A program made the position numbers and the translations under genes. Source: Dongia deserti (GTDB lineage Bacteria; Pseudomonadota; Alphaproteobacteria; Dongiales; Dongiaceae). Taken from it: DNA of 64,000 bases. The notes beneath the pieces were generated by a model. That model ran no database searches. It worked only from the letters and a program-made list of their open reading frames with translations, and had not been told where the DNA came from. Positions within the stretch are counted from its first letter, which is position 1, and each line of letters starts with the position of its first letter. Positions 8,393-16,798 of the stretch are shown piece by piece. The DNA is taken from assembly GCF_003574735.1 (NCBI RefSeq), contig NZ_QORW01000017.1:56823-120822 (forward strand). The letters are read 5' to 3'.

Positions 8393-9810
8393 ACGAACGG
8401 TCCTCGGCCGCCATCGCGGGTGATTCAGGTGCCGTCGGCGCCCAGCGCGACCATGGCATTCCGTTCGCGGAAGGCGTGCGCGTCTGGGCGCGTGTGGCGG
8501 CGCTGTCGTTCGGCGGCCCTGCCGGACAGATCGCCGTGATGCATCGGATCCTGGTCGAGGAGAAGCGCTGGATCGGCGAGAACCGGTTCTTGCATGCGCT
8601 GAACTACTGCATGCTGCTGCCGGGCCCCGAAGCACAGCAGCTCGCTGTCTATGTCGGCTGGCTGCTTCACAAGACCAAGGGCGGCCTGGTGGCAGGCACG
8701 TTGTTCGTGCTGCCCGGCGCGGTCGCCATCATGGCCCTCAGCGTGATCTACGCGGTCTTTGGCCATGTCGGTCTGGTGCAGGGCCTCTTCTTCGGGCTGA
8801 AGGCCGCCGTTCTGGCGATCGTGCTGGAAGCCGTCGTGCGCATCGGCAGGCGCGCGCTCAAGAACAAGGTGATGGTGGCAATCGCCGCAGCGGCCTTCGT
8901 CGCGATCTTCTTCCTGCACGCGCCGTTTCCACTGATCGTCTTAGGCGCCGCTCTCATCGGCTTCGTGGGTGGGCGCGCCGGACTTCAGACCTTCCTGGTC
9001 GCCGGTGGCCATGGAGCCAGCCATGGCAAGGCCATTCCCGATGAGGAGACCGCGCTCGGGACCGGCGTGCCCGCGCACGCGCGACCGACGCTCGGGTGGT
9101 CGTTGAAGATTTCAACGATCTTCCTGGTACTGTGGTTGGGGCCCGTCCTGGCGCTTTTCCTGCTGCTGGGTGGTGAGAGTGTGTTCACGGACATCGCGGT
9201 CTTCTTCAGCAAGATGGCGGTCGTCACCTTCGGCGGCGCGTATGCGGTCCTCGCCTACGTCGCCCAGCAGGCGGTCGATACCTATCATTGGCTCAATCCA
9301 GGCGAAATGCTCGATGGCCTCGGCATGGCCGAAACAACGCCGGGCCCGCTGATCATGGTGACCCAGTTTGTCGGCTTCATGGGAGCGTTCCGGGCACCCG
9401 GCTCTCTCGACCCGCTTCTCGCCGGCGTCTTGGGCGGTTTGCTGACGACGTGGGTCACGTTTGTGCCATGCTTTCTCTGGATCTTCCTTGGCGCTCCCTT
9501 CATCGAAGGGCTGCGCGGCAACAAGGCTCTCTCGGCCGCCCTCGCCACGATCACGGCGGCGGTGGTCGGCGTGATCTTGAATCTTGCGATCTGGTTTGCC
9601 CTCCACGTCCTTTTCGCCGAGGTGCGGGAGGTCTCAGTGATCGGCATCCCGCTCGACGTGCCGGTGCTTGGCAGCGTCAATGTGCCTTCGCTGATCCTGA
9701 CCTTCGCGGCCCTGCTGGCCGTGTTCCGATTCAAGATCGGCATGATCCCGGTCCTCGCAGCTTGCTCGGCAGCGGGCCTCATTTTTTACGTCACGGTTGG
9801 CCTCTCGTGA
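8389..9810 (+). CDS. chrA: Chromate efflux transporter ChrA
   Basis: This 473-residue inner-membrane protein is a long-chain CHR-family transporter with two homologous halves. The first half contains LSFGGPAGQIAVMH and LPGPEAQQLA; the second contains VVTFGGAYAVLAYV and TTPGPLIMVTQFVGF. Around ten hydrophobic segments are visible. ChrA exports chromate from the cytoplasm, and often sulfate inhibits it competitively. The start codon overlaps the chrB stop by 4 nt, so the two are co-translated. The N-terminal 25 residues are hydrophilic and precede the first membrane segment. Length and motifs are normal for the family. Confidence 0.95.
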   Translation: MNERSSAAIAGDSGAVGAQRDHGIPFAEGVRVWARVAALSFGGPAGQIAVMHRILVEEKRWIGENRFLHALNYCMLLPGPEAQQLAVYVGWLLHKTKGGLVAGTLFVLPGAVAIMALSVIYAVFGHVGLVQGLFFGLKAAVLAIVLEAVVRIGRRALKNKVMVAIAAAAFVAIFFLHAPFPLIVLGAALIGFVGGRAGLQTFLVAGGHGASHGKAIPDEETALGTGVPAHARPTLGWSLKISTIFLVLWLGPVLALFLLLGGESVFTDIAVFFSKMAVVTFGGAYAVLAYVAQQAVDTYHWLNPGEMLDGLGMAETTPGPLIMVTQFVGFMGAFRAPGSLDPLLAGVLGGLLTTWVTFVPCFLWIFLGAPFIEGLRGNKALSAALATITAAVVGVILNLAIWFALHVLFAEVREVSVIGIPLDVPVLGSVNVPSLILTFAALLAVFRFKIGMIPVLAACSAAGLIFYVTVGLS

Positions 9811-9856
9811 CTAAAGAAGTGCTGACAGCGCCAACCGAAGCCAAAGGAGATGGAAG

Positions 9857-10432
9857 ATGCAATGGGTCACCAGACAACGCCCCAAGATCGACCGCATCGC
9901 GTGCCCGTGGCTGATCACCCGGTTCATCGACAGCGATCCGAAGTTTCTGTTCGTCCCAGTTGAGGACGTGAGAAGCGTCGCCAGCGCGACCGGCGCTATT
10001 CCATTCGATGTTCCCGGTGTCGATCTTTGGCACGGCGGTCGCGGATGCAGCTTCGACATGCTTCTTGCGAAGTACAAGCTTGATCAACCGGCGCTAAAGC
10101 GGATCGCTGCCATCGTGCGCGCGGCCGACAACGACAATGCCGCCGTGACGCCAGAAGCGGCGGGGCTGCGCGCGATCTCGTTCGGTCTGGCCCGCAGCAT
10201 CCGTGACGACCAAAGCCGGGTCGCTCACGGTTTCATGCTATACGACGCCTTATATCGATGGGCGCAAAGAGCGGAGCCTGTCGGCCGCCCAGAGCGCGGC
10301 GTCGCACTGTGGCTCTCCCGGCGACGTGAGCGCATTGCGCTGGCGGAGCTCGATCCCTGGCTATTGCGCGATCTCGGACTCACGCCGGACGAAGTGGACG
10401 AAGAGTGCAGGAAGCCATTCTGGCGAGGCTAA
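9857..10432 (+). CDS. ChrB C-terminal-domain protein with DUF1127 tail
   Basis: Residues 1 to about 145 are homologous to the C-terminal domain of ChrB: WVTRQRPKIDRIACPWLITRF parallels WVTRRGVQIDRIASAWLIRRF in the chrB gene upstream. The last 45 residues (RGVALWLSRRRERIALAEL, then LLRDLGLTPDEVDEECRKPFWR) match the DUF1127 signature of small Arg-rich proteins, including the ending KPFWR. The gene follows chrA by 46 nt and has a strong AAAGGAG ribosome-binding site. Separate ChrB-domain proteins in chromate operons are known; the DUF1127 appendage is the unusual part. Function of the single domain is not established; a chromate-sensing or reducing accessory role is inferred. Confidence 0.85.
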   Translation: MQWVTRQRPKIDRIACPWLITRFIDSDPKFLFVPVEDVRSVASATGAIPFDVPGVDLWHGGRGCSFDMLLAKYKLDQPALKRIAAIVRAADNDNAAVTPEAAGLRAISFGLARSIRDDQSRVAHGFMLYDALYRWAQRAEPVGRPERGVALWLSRRRERIALAELDPWLLRDLGLTPDEVDEECRKPFWRG

Positions 10433-10596
10433 TGGCTGATGGGGCGCCTGCCATACGCGGCAGGCCCGTAAATGCTCATCTCTAGGCGATGATCCGGCTG
10501 TCCAGTTTGTTTATGCGGCCGTGCAACGAAGCGGCATCGGGCGGCCACACGTTCGGCGGAGCGATCACCAGAGAATGATGATCACAGGAGGCATCT

Positions 10597-11484
10597 ATGC
10601 GGGCGGCAATCATTGCGGTGACGATCGGAATTGCGCTTTCAGCGGCATCAACGCCAGCCTCGGCTGAGATCGAGTGGGCGCAAGTGGATTCCGTCCTGGA
10701 GCGAAAGGGCGCGGAGCAGCCAGGCGGCATTCATCGCTACAGCTTCCCGCGAAGCGATCTCAAGGTCACGCTCGACGGAGTGCCGATCAAGCCCGCGCTC
10801 GCGTTGGGCGGATGGGTGGCGTTCGAGCCTATGGGCGACCAGGCGATGATGATGGGCGACCTTGTCCTCACGGAAGAAGAGATCAACCCCGTGATGCAGC
10901 GCCTCGTCGCCGACGGCATCGAGATCACAGCTATCCACAACCACCTGCTGCGCGCGACGCCTGCGACCTACTACATGCACGTTCTGGGTCATGGCGATCC
11001 GACTCAGCTCGCTACGGCATTGCGCGAGGGATTGGTTGCAAGCAAGACGCCGCCAGCACCGACGACGACAGCGAGCCAAGCCTCATCCATAGACTTAGAT
11101 ACCGCCATGATCGACAACGCCCTCGGCGTCAAGGGCAAGGTGAACGGCGGCGTCTACCAGGTCAGCGTCCCTCGGGCTGAGGCAATCAAGGACAGTGGAA
11201 TGGATGTCCCGCCTGCCATGGGATCGGCGATCGCCATCAACTTCCAGCCCACGGGCGGCGGCAAGGCCGCGACGACCGGCGATTTCGTGCTCACGTCGAA
11301 GGAGGTCAACCCGGTGCTCCGCACGCTGCGCGAAAACGGCATCGAAGTGACTGCGCTCCACAGCCACATGCTGGACGAGCAGCCGCGGCTGTTCTTCATG
11401 CACTTCTGGGCGGTCAATGACGCCGCGAAGCTGGCCGAGGGCCTGAATGCGGCCCTGAGCAAAGTCAACGCAAAGACAAACTAG
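10597..11484 (+). CDS. Secreted DUF1259 (LppY/LpqO-like) protein, tandem domains
   Basis: This 295-residue protein begins with a cleavable signal peptide (about 1-24, ending ASA). Two homologous DUF1259 repeats follow, roughly residues 25-145 and 165-290. Each contains a pair of His signatures: AIHNHLLRATPATYYMHVLGHG in part in the first repeat and ALHSHMLDEQPRLFFMHFWAV in part in the second. CAGGAGG precedes the start at good spacing. DUF1259 genes recur next to chromate-resistance operons; the biochemical role is unknown. The conserved His pairs suggest metal or oxyanion binding in the periplasm, which is inference. Confidence 0.85.
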   Translation: MRAAIIAVTIGIALSAASTPASAEIEWAQVDSVLERKGAEQPGGIHRYSFPRSDLKVTLDGVPIKPALALGGWVAFEPMGDQAMMMGDLVLTEEEINPVMQRLVADGIEITAIHNHLLRATPATYYMHVLGHGDPTQLATALREGLVASKTPPAPTTTASQASSIDLDTAMIDNALGVKGKVNGGVYQVSVPRAEAIKDSGMDVPPAMGSAIAINFQPTGGGKAATTGDFVLTSKEVNPVLRTLRENGIEVTALHSHMLDEQPRLFFMHFWAVNDAAKLAEGLNAALSKVNAKTN

Positions 11485-11583
11485 CGGGACGCAACCGCTC
11501 GCTTGGTCCGGAACCTCTATCCGCGCTGGCCATTCTGGATTTAGCGACTTTGACTCAGTGTCGACCTGGTCCGAGGATGGTGC

Positions 11584-11820
11584 ATGCGTTGGGCGCTATT
11601 GGCGTGGAGCGCGTTTCTGGCTGGCTGCGGCAGCCCGGTTGATTTCCTGACCGGCGGACGAGTCGAGGGGGACTCTGAGGCGGTTACTGTCCAAGCGGAC
11701 AGCGCGCCGCAAGCGGCGCCGATGGCCCTGAGCCATTGCTCGCACTATGGACGCGGGACGCAGTTCGATCGCGAAGTGGCGGCGCGGGTATTTCGTTACC
11801 GCTGTATCGAGAACGATTGA
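11584..11820 (+). CDS. Small predicted lipoprotein
   Basis: This is a 78-residue protein with a short hydrophobic leader ending in the lipobox LAGC, so Cys14 should be lipidated after export. The mature part is polar with a Cys-containing tail (SHCSHYGRGTQF and YRCIEND), which could form a disulfide or bind a metal. GAGG precedes the start. It follows the DUF1259 gene by 99 nt on the same strand and may end the chromate transcription unit. I do not recognise a family. Confidence 0.65.
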   Translation: MRWALLAWSAFLAGCGSPVDFLTGGRVEGDSEAVTVQADSAPQAAPMALSHCSHYGRGTQFDREVAARVFRYRCIEND

Positions 11821-11829
11821 GCCGCAAGA

Positions 11830-12585
11830 TCACCAGATCGTCCCGAGCGCAGAGATCCCGAGCGCCAGAATGATCGTCGCGCTCCCGATCTCCAGAAATC
11901 GCAGCGCCAGCATGTAGCGATCCGTCGCTGGTGTCAGGCTGACCGCGATGAGTCGTTGCAGGGCGATCCCGATTGAACCGACTGCACCAATGGTCGCAAG
12001 TATTCCGAGCCCCATCACGGCAACCAGCAGCAGTCCAACACCAAGGCTGGCATAGCTGAATGCCGCGCTCAGGATGAGCATCGTCAGTGGGCACGGAAGA
12101 ACACCGACCGCCAACGCCACCTTCGAGTGATCGTGGGCAGACCATCGCACATCCAAGTCCCGGCTTCGGAGTGAGCGCCAGAGGTACCATGCGCCCATTG
12201 CGGTCACCGCCACGGCGCTGAAGCTTTTCAGCATGAAAGCCGCTCCCGTAGGCCGTCCAAACGCGTAGGAAGCGGCTCCGATCGAGATGACCAGGATAGT
12301 CGCGGTTCCCACGTGCAGACCCGCCACCTGAGCAGCGGCGGACACGCCCGTCCATGGTCGCGCCTTCCGGCCTAGAAAATACGCGAAGAGAATTGCCTTG
12401 CCGTGGCCGGGAGTCAGCGCATGCACCGTTCCAAGAGCGAAGGCTGTGGCGCACGCCAGAAGGAGCGAGCCGCCGCCGCTTGCCAGCGATTTCAGTTCCG
12501 CTGCGACGGAGCTGTGAATGTGCCGATGCAGCTCCAGAACCTGCTGACCGATAGAAGTGATGATATCGAAGCCCACTCGCGTCAA
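11830..12585 (-). CDS. NicO-family nickel/cobalt efflux protein
   Basis: The protein has six or so membrane segments and the NicO/RcnA hallmark HALTPGHGKAILFAYFLG (about residues 55-72), where the His and Asp/Pro pattern binds Ni or Co. A second family motif, VGVLPCPLTMLILSAAF, is present at about 158-174. NicO/RcnA proteins usually export Ni2+ or Co2+. The frame begins at a TTG (12585) that overlaps the stop of the upstream DMT gene in TTGA; a GTG three codons later is an alternative. The two-gene operon therefore pairs a His-tailed DMT permease with a NicO protein. It is convergent with the lipoprotein gene. Confidence 0.85.
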   Translation of the reverse strand: MTRVGFDIITSIGQQVLELHRHIHSSVAAELKSLASGGGSLLLACATAFALGTVHALTPGHGKAILFAYFLGRKARPWTGVSAAAQVAGLHVGTATILVISIGAASYAFGRPTGAAFMLKSFSAVAVTAMGAWYLWRSLRSRDLDVRWSAHDHSKVALAVGVLPCPLTMLILSAAFSYASLGVGLLLVAVMGLGILATIGAVGSIGIALQRLIAVSLTPATDRYMLALRFLEIGSATIILALGISALGTIW

Positions 12586-13628
12586 TGCAGATGGCGATGA
12601 TGCAGGTCCGGATAGTGGACATGCCGATGGATGAGCCTTCCATGCTGGTGCACGTGGCTATGCGGTTCCGGACCGACCGGGAACGGATGGTCATGCTGGT
12701 GGTGTTCATCATGGACGTGCGCGTGGTCGTGCTCCATCGACTCATGCTCATGGATATGCAGGTGTCGCTCAGTCAGGTGCAGCCATAACCCAACGGCCAT
12801 CAGCGCGCCGCCGATCAGGAACGGGAACGTGACCTGCTCGCCCAGCATGACGATGGCGGCAGCGGCTCCGATAAAGGGCGCGAGGGAGTAGTACGCTCCC
12901 GTTCTCGCGGTTCCCAGGTGCCGAAGCGCGAACACGAACAGCACGAGCGAAACGCCATAGCCGAGAAAGCCGACCACGGCCGCGCCGGCAAGAAAGCCCA
13001 CCGGGGGCATCTGCGCACCTACAGCAATAGCGATCCCCACGTTTGCTGTTCCCGCAACGAGGCCCTTGAGCATCGCGACCTGAACCGGATCCGCCGCGGA
13101 GACCTTGCGCGTGAGATTGTTATCGATTGCCCAGGCTAGGCATGCCCCGGCGATCAGAATCGGCCCCCAACCCAGCTCTGCTTCCAGCTCGCCCGGCCAG
13201 GACAAGACGACCGCTCCTACAACGATTGCGACCGCGCCGATAAAAAGGCGCCGGTCGACATTCTCTTTGAACACGACCCACGCGATTGCCAGGGTCAGGA
13301 CGCTCTCCAGATTAAGCAGCAGAGCGGTGTCAGAGGCCGGGGTATTGGTCAACCCAAACATCAGCAGTACCGGACCGCAGACGCCACCTGAAAGGATGGC
13401 AGCGCCGAGCCACGGAATGTCGTGCCGATTCAAGCCCGCTTCCCCGCCGCGCCAGGCCAGGCGGAACATGCCAAGCCCGAGGCCGGACGCAAGATAGAAC
13501 AGCCCAGCAAGCAGCCAGGGCGACACGTTGCCGAGCAGGGACTTGGCGAACGGCGTGCTCAGGCCGAACAAGGCTGCAGAGCCAAGCGCGTATATCACCG
13601 CAAAGGCAGGCCTTCCAAAGGACGTCAT
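12582..13628 (-). CDS. EamA/DMT-family transporter with His-rich C-terminal tail
   Basis: This 348-residue protein has ten membrane segments in two EamA repeats (FGLSTPFAKSLLG in the first, LAWAIDNNLTRKVS in the second). After the last helix a tail of about 66 residues contains 24 His, in patterns such as HIHEHE, HDHAHVHDEHHQHDH and HRHVHYPDLHHRHLH. Such tails bind Ni2+, Co2+ or Zn2+. The ATG at 13628 is preferred over a TTG at 13643. The gene is first in an operon with the NicO gene, which it overlaps by 4 nt. DMT permeases more commonly carry metabolites, but the tail and partner suggest a metal-efflux role. Confidence 0.88.
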   Translation of the reverse strand: MTSFGRPAFAVIYALGSAALFGLSTPFAKSLLGNVSPWLLAGLFYLASGLGLGMFRLAWRGGEAGLNRHDIPWLGAAILSGGVCGPVLLMFGLTNTPASDTALLLNLESVLTLAIAWVVFKENVDRRLFIGAVAIVVGAVVLSWPGELEAELGWGPILIAGACLAWAIDNNLTRKVSAADPVQVAMLKGLVAGTANVGIAIAVGAQMPPVGFLAGAAVVGFLGYGVSLVLFVFALRHLGTARTGAYYSLAPFIGAAAAIVMLGEQVTFPFLIGGALMAVGLWLHLTERHLHIHEHESMEHDHAHVHDEHHQHDHPFPVGPEPHSHVHQHGRLIHRHVHYPDLHHRHLH

Positions 13629-13729
13629 TTGCTTCCGCCGCAATTACGATTTGACGTGTCCGAATACTACAGACCGTTGCCTGTGGCGCAAACTGGCCAG
13701 CAAACCAACCAGTCAGTGCGGGAGTCAGC

Positions 13730-14153
13730 CATTGAACGCGTAACAGGCGAGAGTATCTCATCTGCCTCGATGACGAGATTTCGCGAGCAGGTGCGCCGGT
13801 AAAACGGCAATGCTTCAAAGTCGGGAGGTGCGCTCTGATTGGTCAGAAGACAAAATTGCAAAGCACGGCACTGCTGAGACGACGTGGTTTCGTAAGCTCC
13901 CACATCTATCGCCACTTATCGCGGGAAGCGTTTGCGTGTGACGGTCGGGCTGACGGTATTGTAGGTAGCCACGCCAAAACGATCTCAGGAAATCAATCGC
14001 TTAGCTGTGCAGTTAATCATCGAGTGGGGAGAGGGTACATAAGCGCCATTTAACCGCATGTGGGCGCACGGATTCTCCCAATCCGCTGATTGTGCGCCCC
14101 CGATAGTAAATAGCACGGCGGTGCGCATGTGAGTGAAAGTGAGAGGAATTGAC
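13730..14153 (+). repeat. Dispersed repeat, copy 1
   Basis: This stretch of about 420 bp is homologous throughout to 36604-37018 and 58231-58650, in the same orientation. Shared landmarks are ATTGAACGCGTAACAG, GCTGACGGTATTGTAGG, GGGTACATAA and a final GAAAGTGAGAGGAATTGA-type end. It fills most of the 530-bp gap between the DMT gene and the first MmgE/PrpD gene. Short open frames inside it are not conserved in length between copies, so I treat it as non-coding. The 100 bp before it (13629-13729) is the upstream region of the DMT operon, where I see no clear promoter. Confidence 0.8.
14062..14099 (+). other. Two-tier hairpin in repeat copy 1
   Basis: The outer stem pairs GGGCGCAC (14062-14069) with GTGCGCCC (14092-14099); an inner stem pairs GGATT (14070-14074) with AATCC (14080-14084). 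All base pairs are Watson-Crick. The same fold can be drawn for copies 2 and 3 with changed but compatible bases. Confidence 0.6.
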
Positions 14154-14159
14154 GTTGCC

Positions 14160-15527
14160 CTACCGCGCGGCATTCCACAGCATGCGTACATCCTCGACCG
14201 CCTCGATGTGCGTCAGCTTCTCGAACAACGGACCGGTATTTGCGCTCCTGGTCAGCACGCTGAACTTGGCGCGCAGCCGCTCGGCCGAGAACGGCATGCT
14301 TGGACAGCCTGGAAAGTCCTCAATCGATTCGTCGAGCGTGCGGCCGTCATTGAGAGAAACTGTCATGTCGACGCCCCAGCCCTTGGTGGTGCCGTCGCGC
14401 CGCGGCTCGATTTCGATCAAGGCCGCCAGCCGGCGGATGCCGGCATCGGTCAGCACGTCCTCCGCCACGGTGTCCGGATCGAGCAAATCGCGATAGGCGC
14501 CCATGGCCGTGCAATAAGGCACGCTGTACTGCGCCTGCATGAGGTCGGCAGGGGCGTTGGCAGTGTGGTGCGACAGCACCTTCTCGCTGGCGCCCATGCG
14601 CAAGCCCGCGATGTCATCGCCGCCGAAGTCATGACGCTGCATCAACGTACGCAGCAGATGCACTGGCGCGTGAGCGGTGATGTGGCAGGCGAACTGCTTG
14701 AGGCACAGAGTTTCGATCTTCCACACCTTGCCGAGGTCCGCTGTCAGCAGCGCGGGATCGCTCTCGTCGCACACCGCCTGCAGGAATCCAAGCTTGCCAT
14801 CAAGCACGGTGTTCGGTCCGTCGAACCCACCGCTGGCGAGCTGCGCCGCCAGCACGCCACCTTCAGCGGCGCGGCCCATATGCAGGCGCTTGACCATGCC
14901 GCCGCCGCTGGCGCGGCTGAAGGCGAGCAGGCCGCTACCCAGCGAGCCGGCGATCCCGAGCGCGTTGGCGAACTGCTCCGCCGAAAAGCCCAGCAGCGTC
15001 CCGCATGCAATCGCCGAGCCGAAAGGTCCATTGAGGCCAGGCGCATGGAAGCCGCGTCTCTCCGGGGTGTGCAGGGTGGAGGTGCCGATGCGGAACATCA
15101 CCTCGCATCCCGCGATGATCGCTTTCAGAAGATCGCGTCCTGAGGAGCCGAGGGCATAGGCCATGGCGAGCGCGGGCAACGCCACGGTCGCGCCGGGATG
15201 CACGCCGGCGCTCGGCTTGCACAGACTGTCGAGCTCGAAGGCATGGGCGCGGGTGCCCCATACCAGCGCCGCCTCGCGCACGGCGCCGGGGCTCCCGGCG
15301 CGCACGACCGGCAGGAAGCCGGCCTTGGCATCGAGGCCGGTTTGCTCCAGCGCGATGCGCGACCACGGAAAGCGCGCGCCATAGATCGCGCAGCCGATGG
15401 CATCGATCAGGCAATGGGTGGCGCGCTCGATGACGGCGGCTGGCAAGGCTTCGTAACGCAACGCCGCGGCGAATTGTGCGAGCGTCGTCGCTGCTGCAGG
15501 ACCATTCCGCATCTCATCGTGGCTCAT
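14160..15527 (-). CDS. MmgE/PrpD family protein 1
   Basis: This 455-residue protein has the MmgE/PrpD architecture: an all-helical first domain and a smaller alpha/beta second domain starting near residue 270. Family members include 2-methylcitrate dehydratase, cis-aconitate decarboxylase and iminodisuccinate epimerase. The active-site region reads RAHAFELDSL then VHPGATVALPA, a variant of the HxxDFDDT motif in other members. GMVKRLHMGRAAEGGVLAA is the conserved substrate-loop region. It follows the AbrB-family gene by 10 nt in a minus-strand operon, divergent from the GntR-TTT block. A hydro-lyase or epimerase acting on a carboxylic acid is likely; the substrate is unknown. Confidence 0.88.
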   Translation of the reverse strand: MSHDEMRNGPAAATTLAQFAAALRYEALPAAVIERATHCLIDAIGCAIYGARFPWSRIALEQTGLDAKAGFLPVVRAGSPGAVREAALVWGTRAHAFELDSLCKPSAGVHPGATVALPALAMAYALGSSGRDLLKAIIAGCEVMFRIGTSTLHTPERRGFHAPGLNGPFGSAIACGTLLGFSAEQFANALGIAGSLGSGLLAFSRASGGGMVKRLHMGRAAEGGVLAAQLASGGFDGPNTVLDGKLGFLQAVCDESDPALLTADLGKVWKIETLCLKQFACHITAHAPVHLLRTLMQRHDFGGDDIAGLRMGASEKVLSHHTANAPADLMQAQYSVPYCTAMGAYRDLLDPDTVAEDVLTDAGIRRLAALIEIEPRRDGTTKGWGVDMTVSLNDGRTLDESIEDFPGCPSMPFSAERLRAKFSVLTRSANTGPLFEKLTHIEAVEDVRMLWNAAR

Positions 15528-15537
15528 GTTCGTTTCC

Positions 15538-16638
15538 CTAGGATCTCTTCGACCGATTGAGCAGCCGTTCCAGCGTGGGCAGATAGCCGATGGCCGTCAG
15601 GCCGCGCCAATAGTACGTCGCAAAGCCGTTCACCAGCACCGCGCGTACGACATGGAACGCGGTGATGAGCGCGACGGGGAGATGCAGGATCTGCGCCGTC
15701 GCGGCCATCTCCGCAGTTCCGCCGGGCGAGGCGGCCAGGATGGCGATCGCGAAATCCATCTCGAAGATATGAGAGAGGCCGAGCGCATAGAGCGCCATCA
15801 CCAACACCATCAGGAGGATGATGCCGATCGCGACCGCGGCGACGCGCGGCAGCTTGCGCAACGCACTGCGCTTGAAGCGCGTGCCGATATTGTAGCCGAT
15901 CAGGATCTGTCCCAACGCAAAGAGCGGTTGCGGCATGCGGCCCTCGGCGATCTCGAGCGCGGTCAGGACTCCGACCGCGATCAGCGCGCCGACCATCCAG
16001 GGATTGTTGAAGCGGACAATCCAGGCCAACAGTGCGCCGCCAAGCCCGACGCCCAGAACGAGCGCGACGAACTCCAGCGCGAGATCCGGAATCGCCTCCG
16101 GCGCCTGATAGAGCCCGTGCGCCACCATCAGCGGCGGAATCAGCAGCACGACGATCGCAACGCGCAGCGCCTGGATCAGAGCCACCGGTTCCATCTGCGC
16201 GCCGATGCCCGCGCCGATATTGCCCATCTCCGCCAGTCCGCCTGGCAGCACGCAGAAGAAGGCGGTCTTGCCGTCGAGATGTGCGACGCGCGCCAGTAGC
16301 GTGCTGAAGGTCGCGGACACCAGGATCGAGAGGAGGGCAGTCGCGATCATCAGTGGGAGCCAAACGGCAAGGCCGGCTACAACGGCACTGGTCATGCTGA
16401 GGCCCACGGTAGAACCGATGATCAGCTGGCCTGCACGGCGCATGATGATCGGCGCCGGCAGCCGCACGCCGAAGATGCCGAACGCCGCCGCCGCAACCAG
16501 CGGTCCCAGCACCCAGGCGAGCGGCAGATGGATACGCGATGCGCCGTATCCTGCGGCCGCGGCCACCGCATAGCCGAACGCCAGCCAACAGAGTTCGCCG
16601 AGCCTGCTGCGCTTGCGGTCCGTGCGATCCATCGACAT
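15538..16638 (-). CDS. AbrB-family (ammonia-monooxygenase-like) membrane protein
   Basis: This is an integral membrane protein of about 366 residues with ten or so hydrophobic segments in two repeats. The duplicated AbrB-domain signatures are visible as LPGGLAEMGNIGAGIG in the first half and SPGGTAEMAATAQILHLPV in the second. The family is sometimes named putative ammonia monooxygenase, but it resembles a transporter or membrane regulator and is unrelated to AmoA. The start is uncertain: ATG at 16638 or 16632, or TTG at 16653. It heads an operon with MmgE/PrpD 1, so it may carry or sense that enzyme's substrate. Confidence 0.85.
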   Translation of the reverse strand: MSMDRTDRKRSRLGELCWLAFGYAVAAAAGYGASRIHLPLAWVLGPLVAAAAFGIFGVRLPAPIIMRRAGQLIIGSTVGLSMTSAVVAGLAVWLPLMIATALLSILVSATFSTLLARVAHLDGKTAFFCVLPGGLAEMGNIGAGIGAQMEPVALIQALRVAIVVLLIPPLMVAHGLYQAPEAIPDLALEFVALVLGVGLGGALLAWIVRFNNPWMVGALIAVGVLTALEIAEGRMPQPLFALGQILIGYNIGTRFKRSALRKLPRVAAVAIGIILLMVLVMALYALGLSHIFEMDFAIAILAASPGGTAEMAATAQILHLPVALITAFHVVRAVLVNGFATYYWRGLTAIGYLPTLERLLNRSKRS

Positions 16639-16757
16639 CACCGGGCGCCGCAAGGTCCGCGCTGAAGTGTTGGGATTGAACCTATAGTCCTAAGAAACAT
16701 GGCTTTATCACCTATGGAGGAGGGAAAGTCAGTTTCAGAAGCTGTGTCGTTAAGTAA

Positions 16758-16769
16758 ATCGTTGACAAT
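16758..16769. promoter_or_regulatory. Putative GntR/FCD operator upstream of gntR1
   Basis: ATCGTTGACAAT differs by one base from the perfect palindrome ATTGTTGACAAT found before the ABC and MmgE/PrpD 4 genes. It lies 30 bp before the gntR1 start and in the divergent region with the AbrB gene, so it could give autoregulation. Confidence 0.6.
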
Positions 16770-16798
16770 CTCCAGTCACCACAGAAATATCACGAACC

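Noticed and set aside
13667..13915. Minus-strand frame in repeat copy 1 with partial similarity to frames in copies 2 and 3
   Set aside because: The frames differ in start, end and length and have no good ribosome-binding site; the similarity follows from the DNA repeat itself.
14092..14153. GTGCG start resembling a group II intron 5' end inside the dispersed repeat
   Set aside because: Homology between copies runs 330 bp or more upstream of it, and no domain V or reverse transcriptase is present.
15538..16638. True ammonia monooxygenase, a common label for AbrB-family proteins
   Set aside because: The duplicated AbrB membrane signatures are present and there are no Amo subunits or metal motifs.
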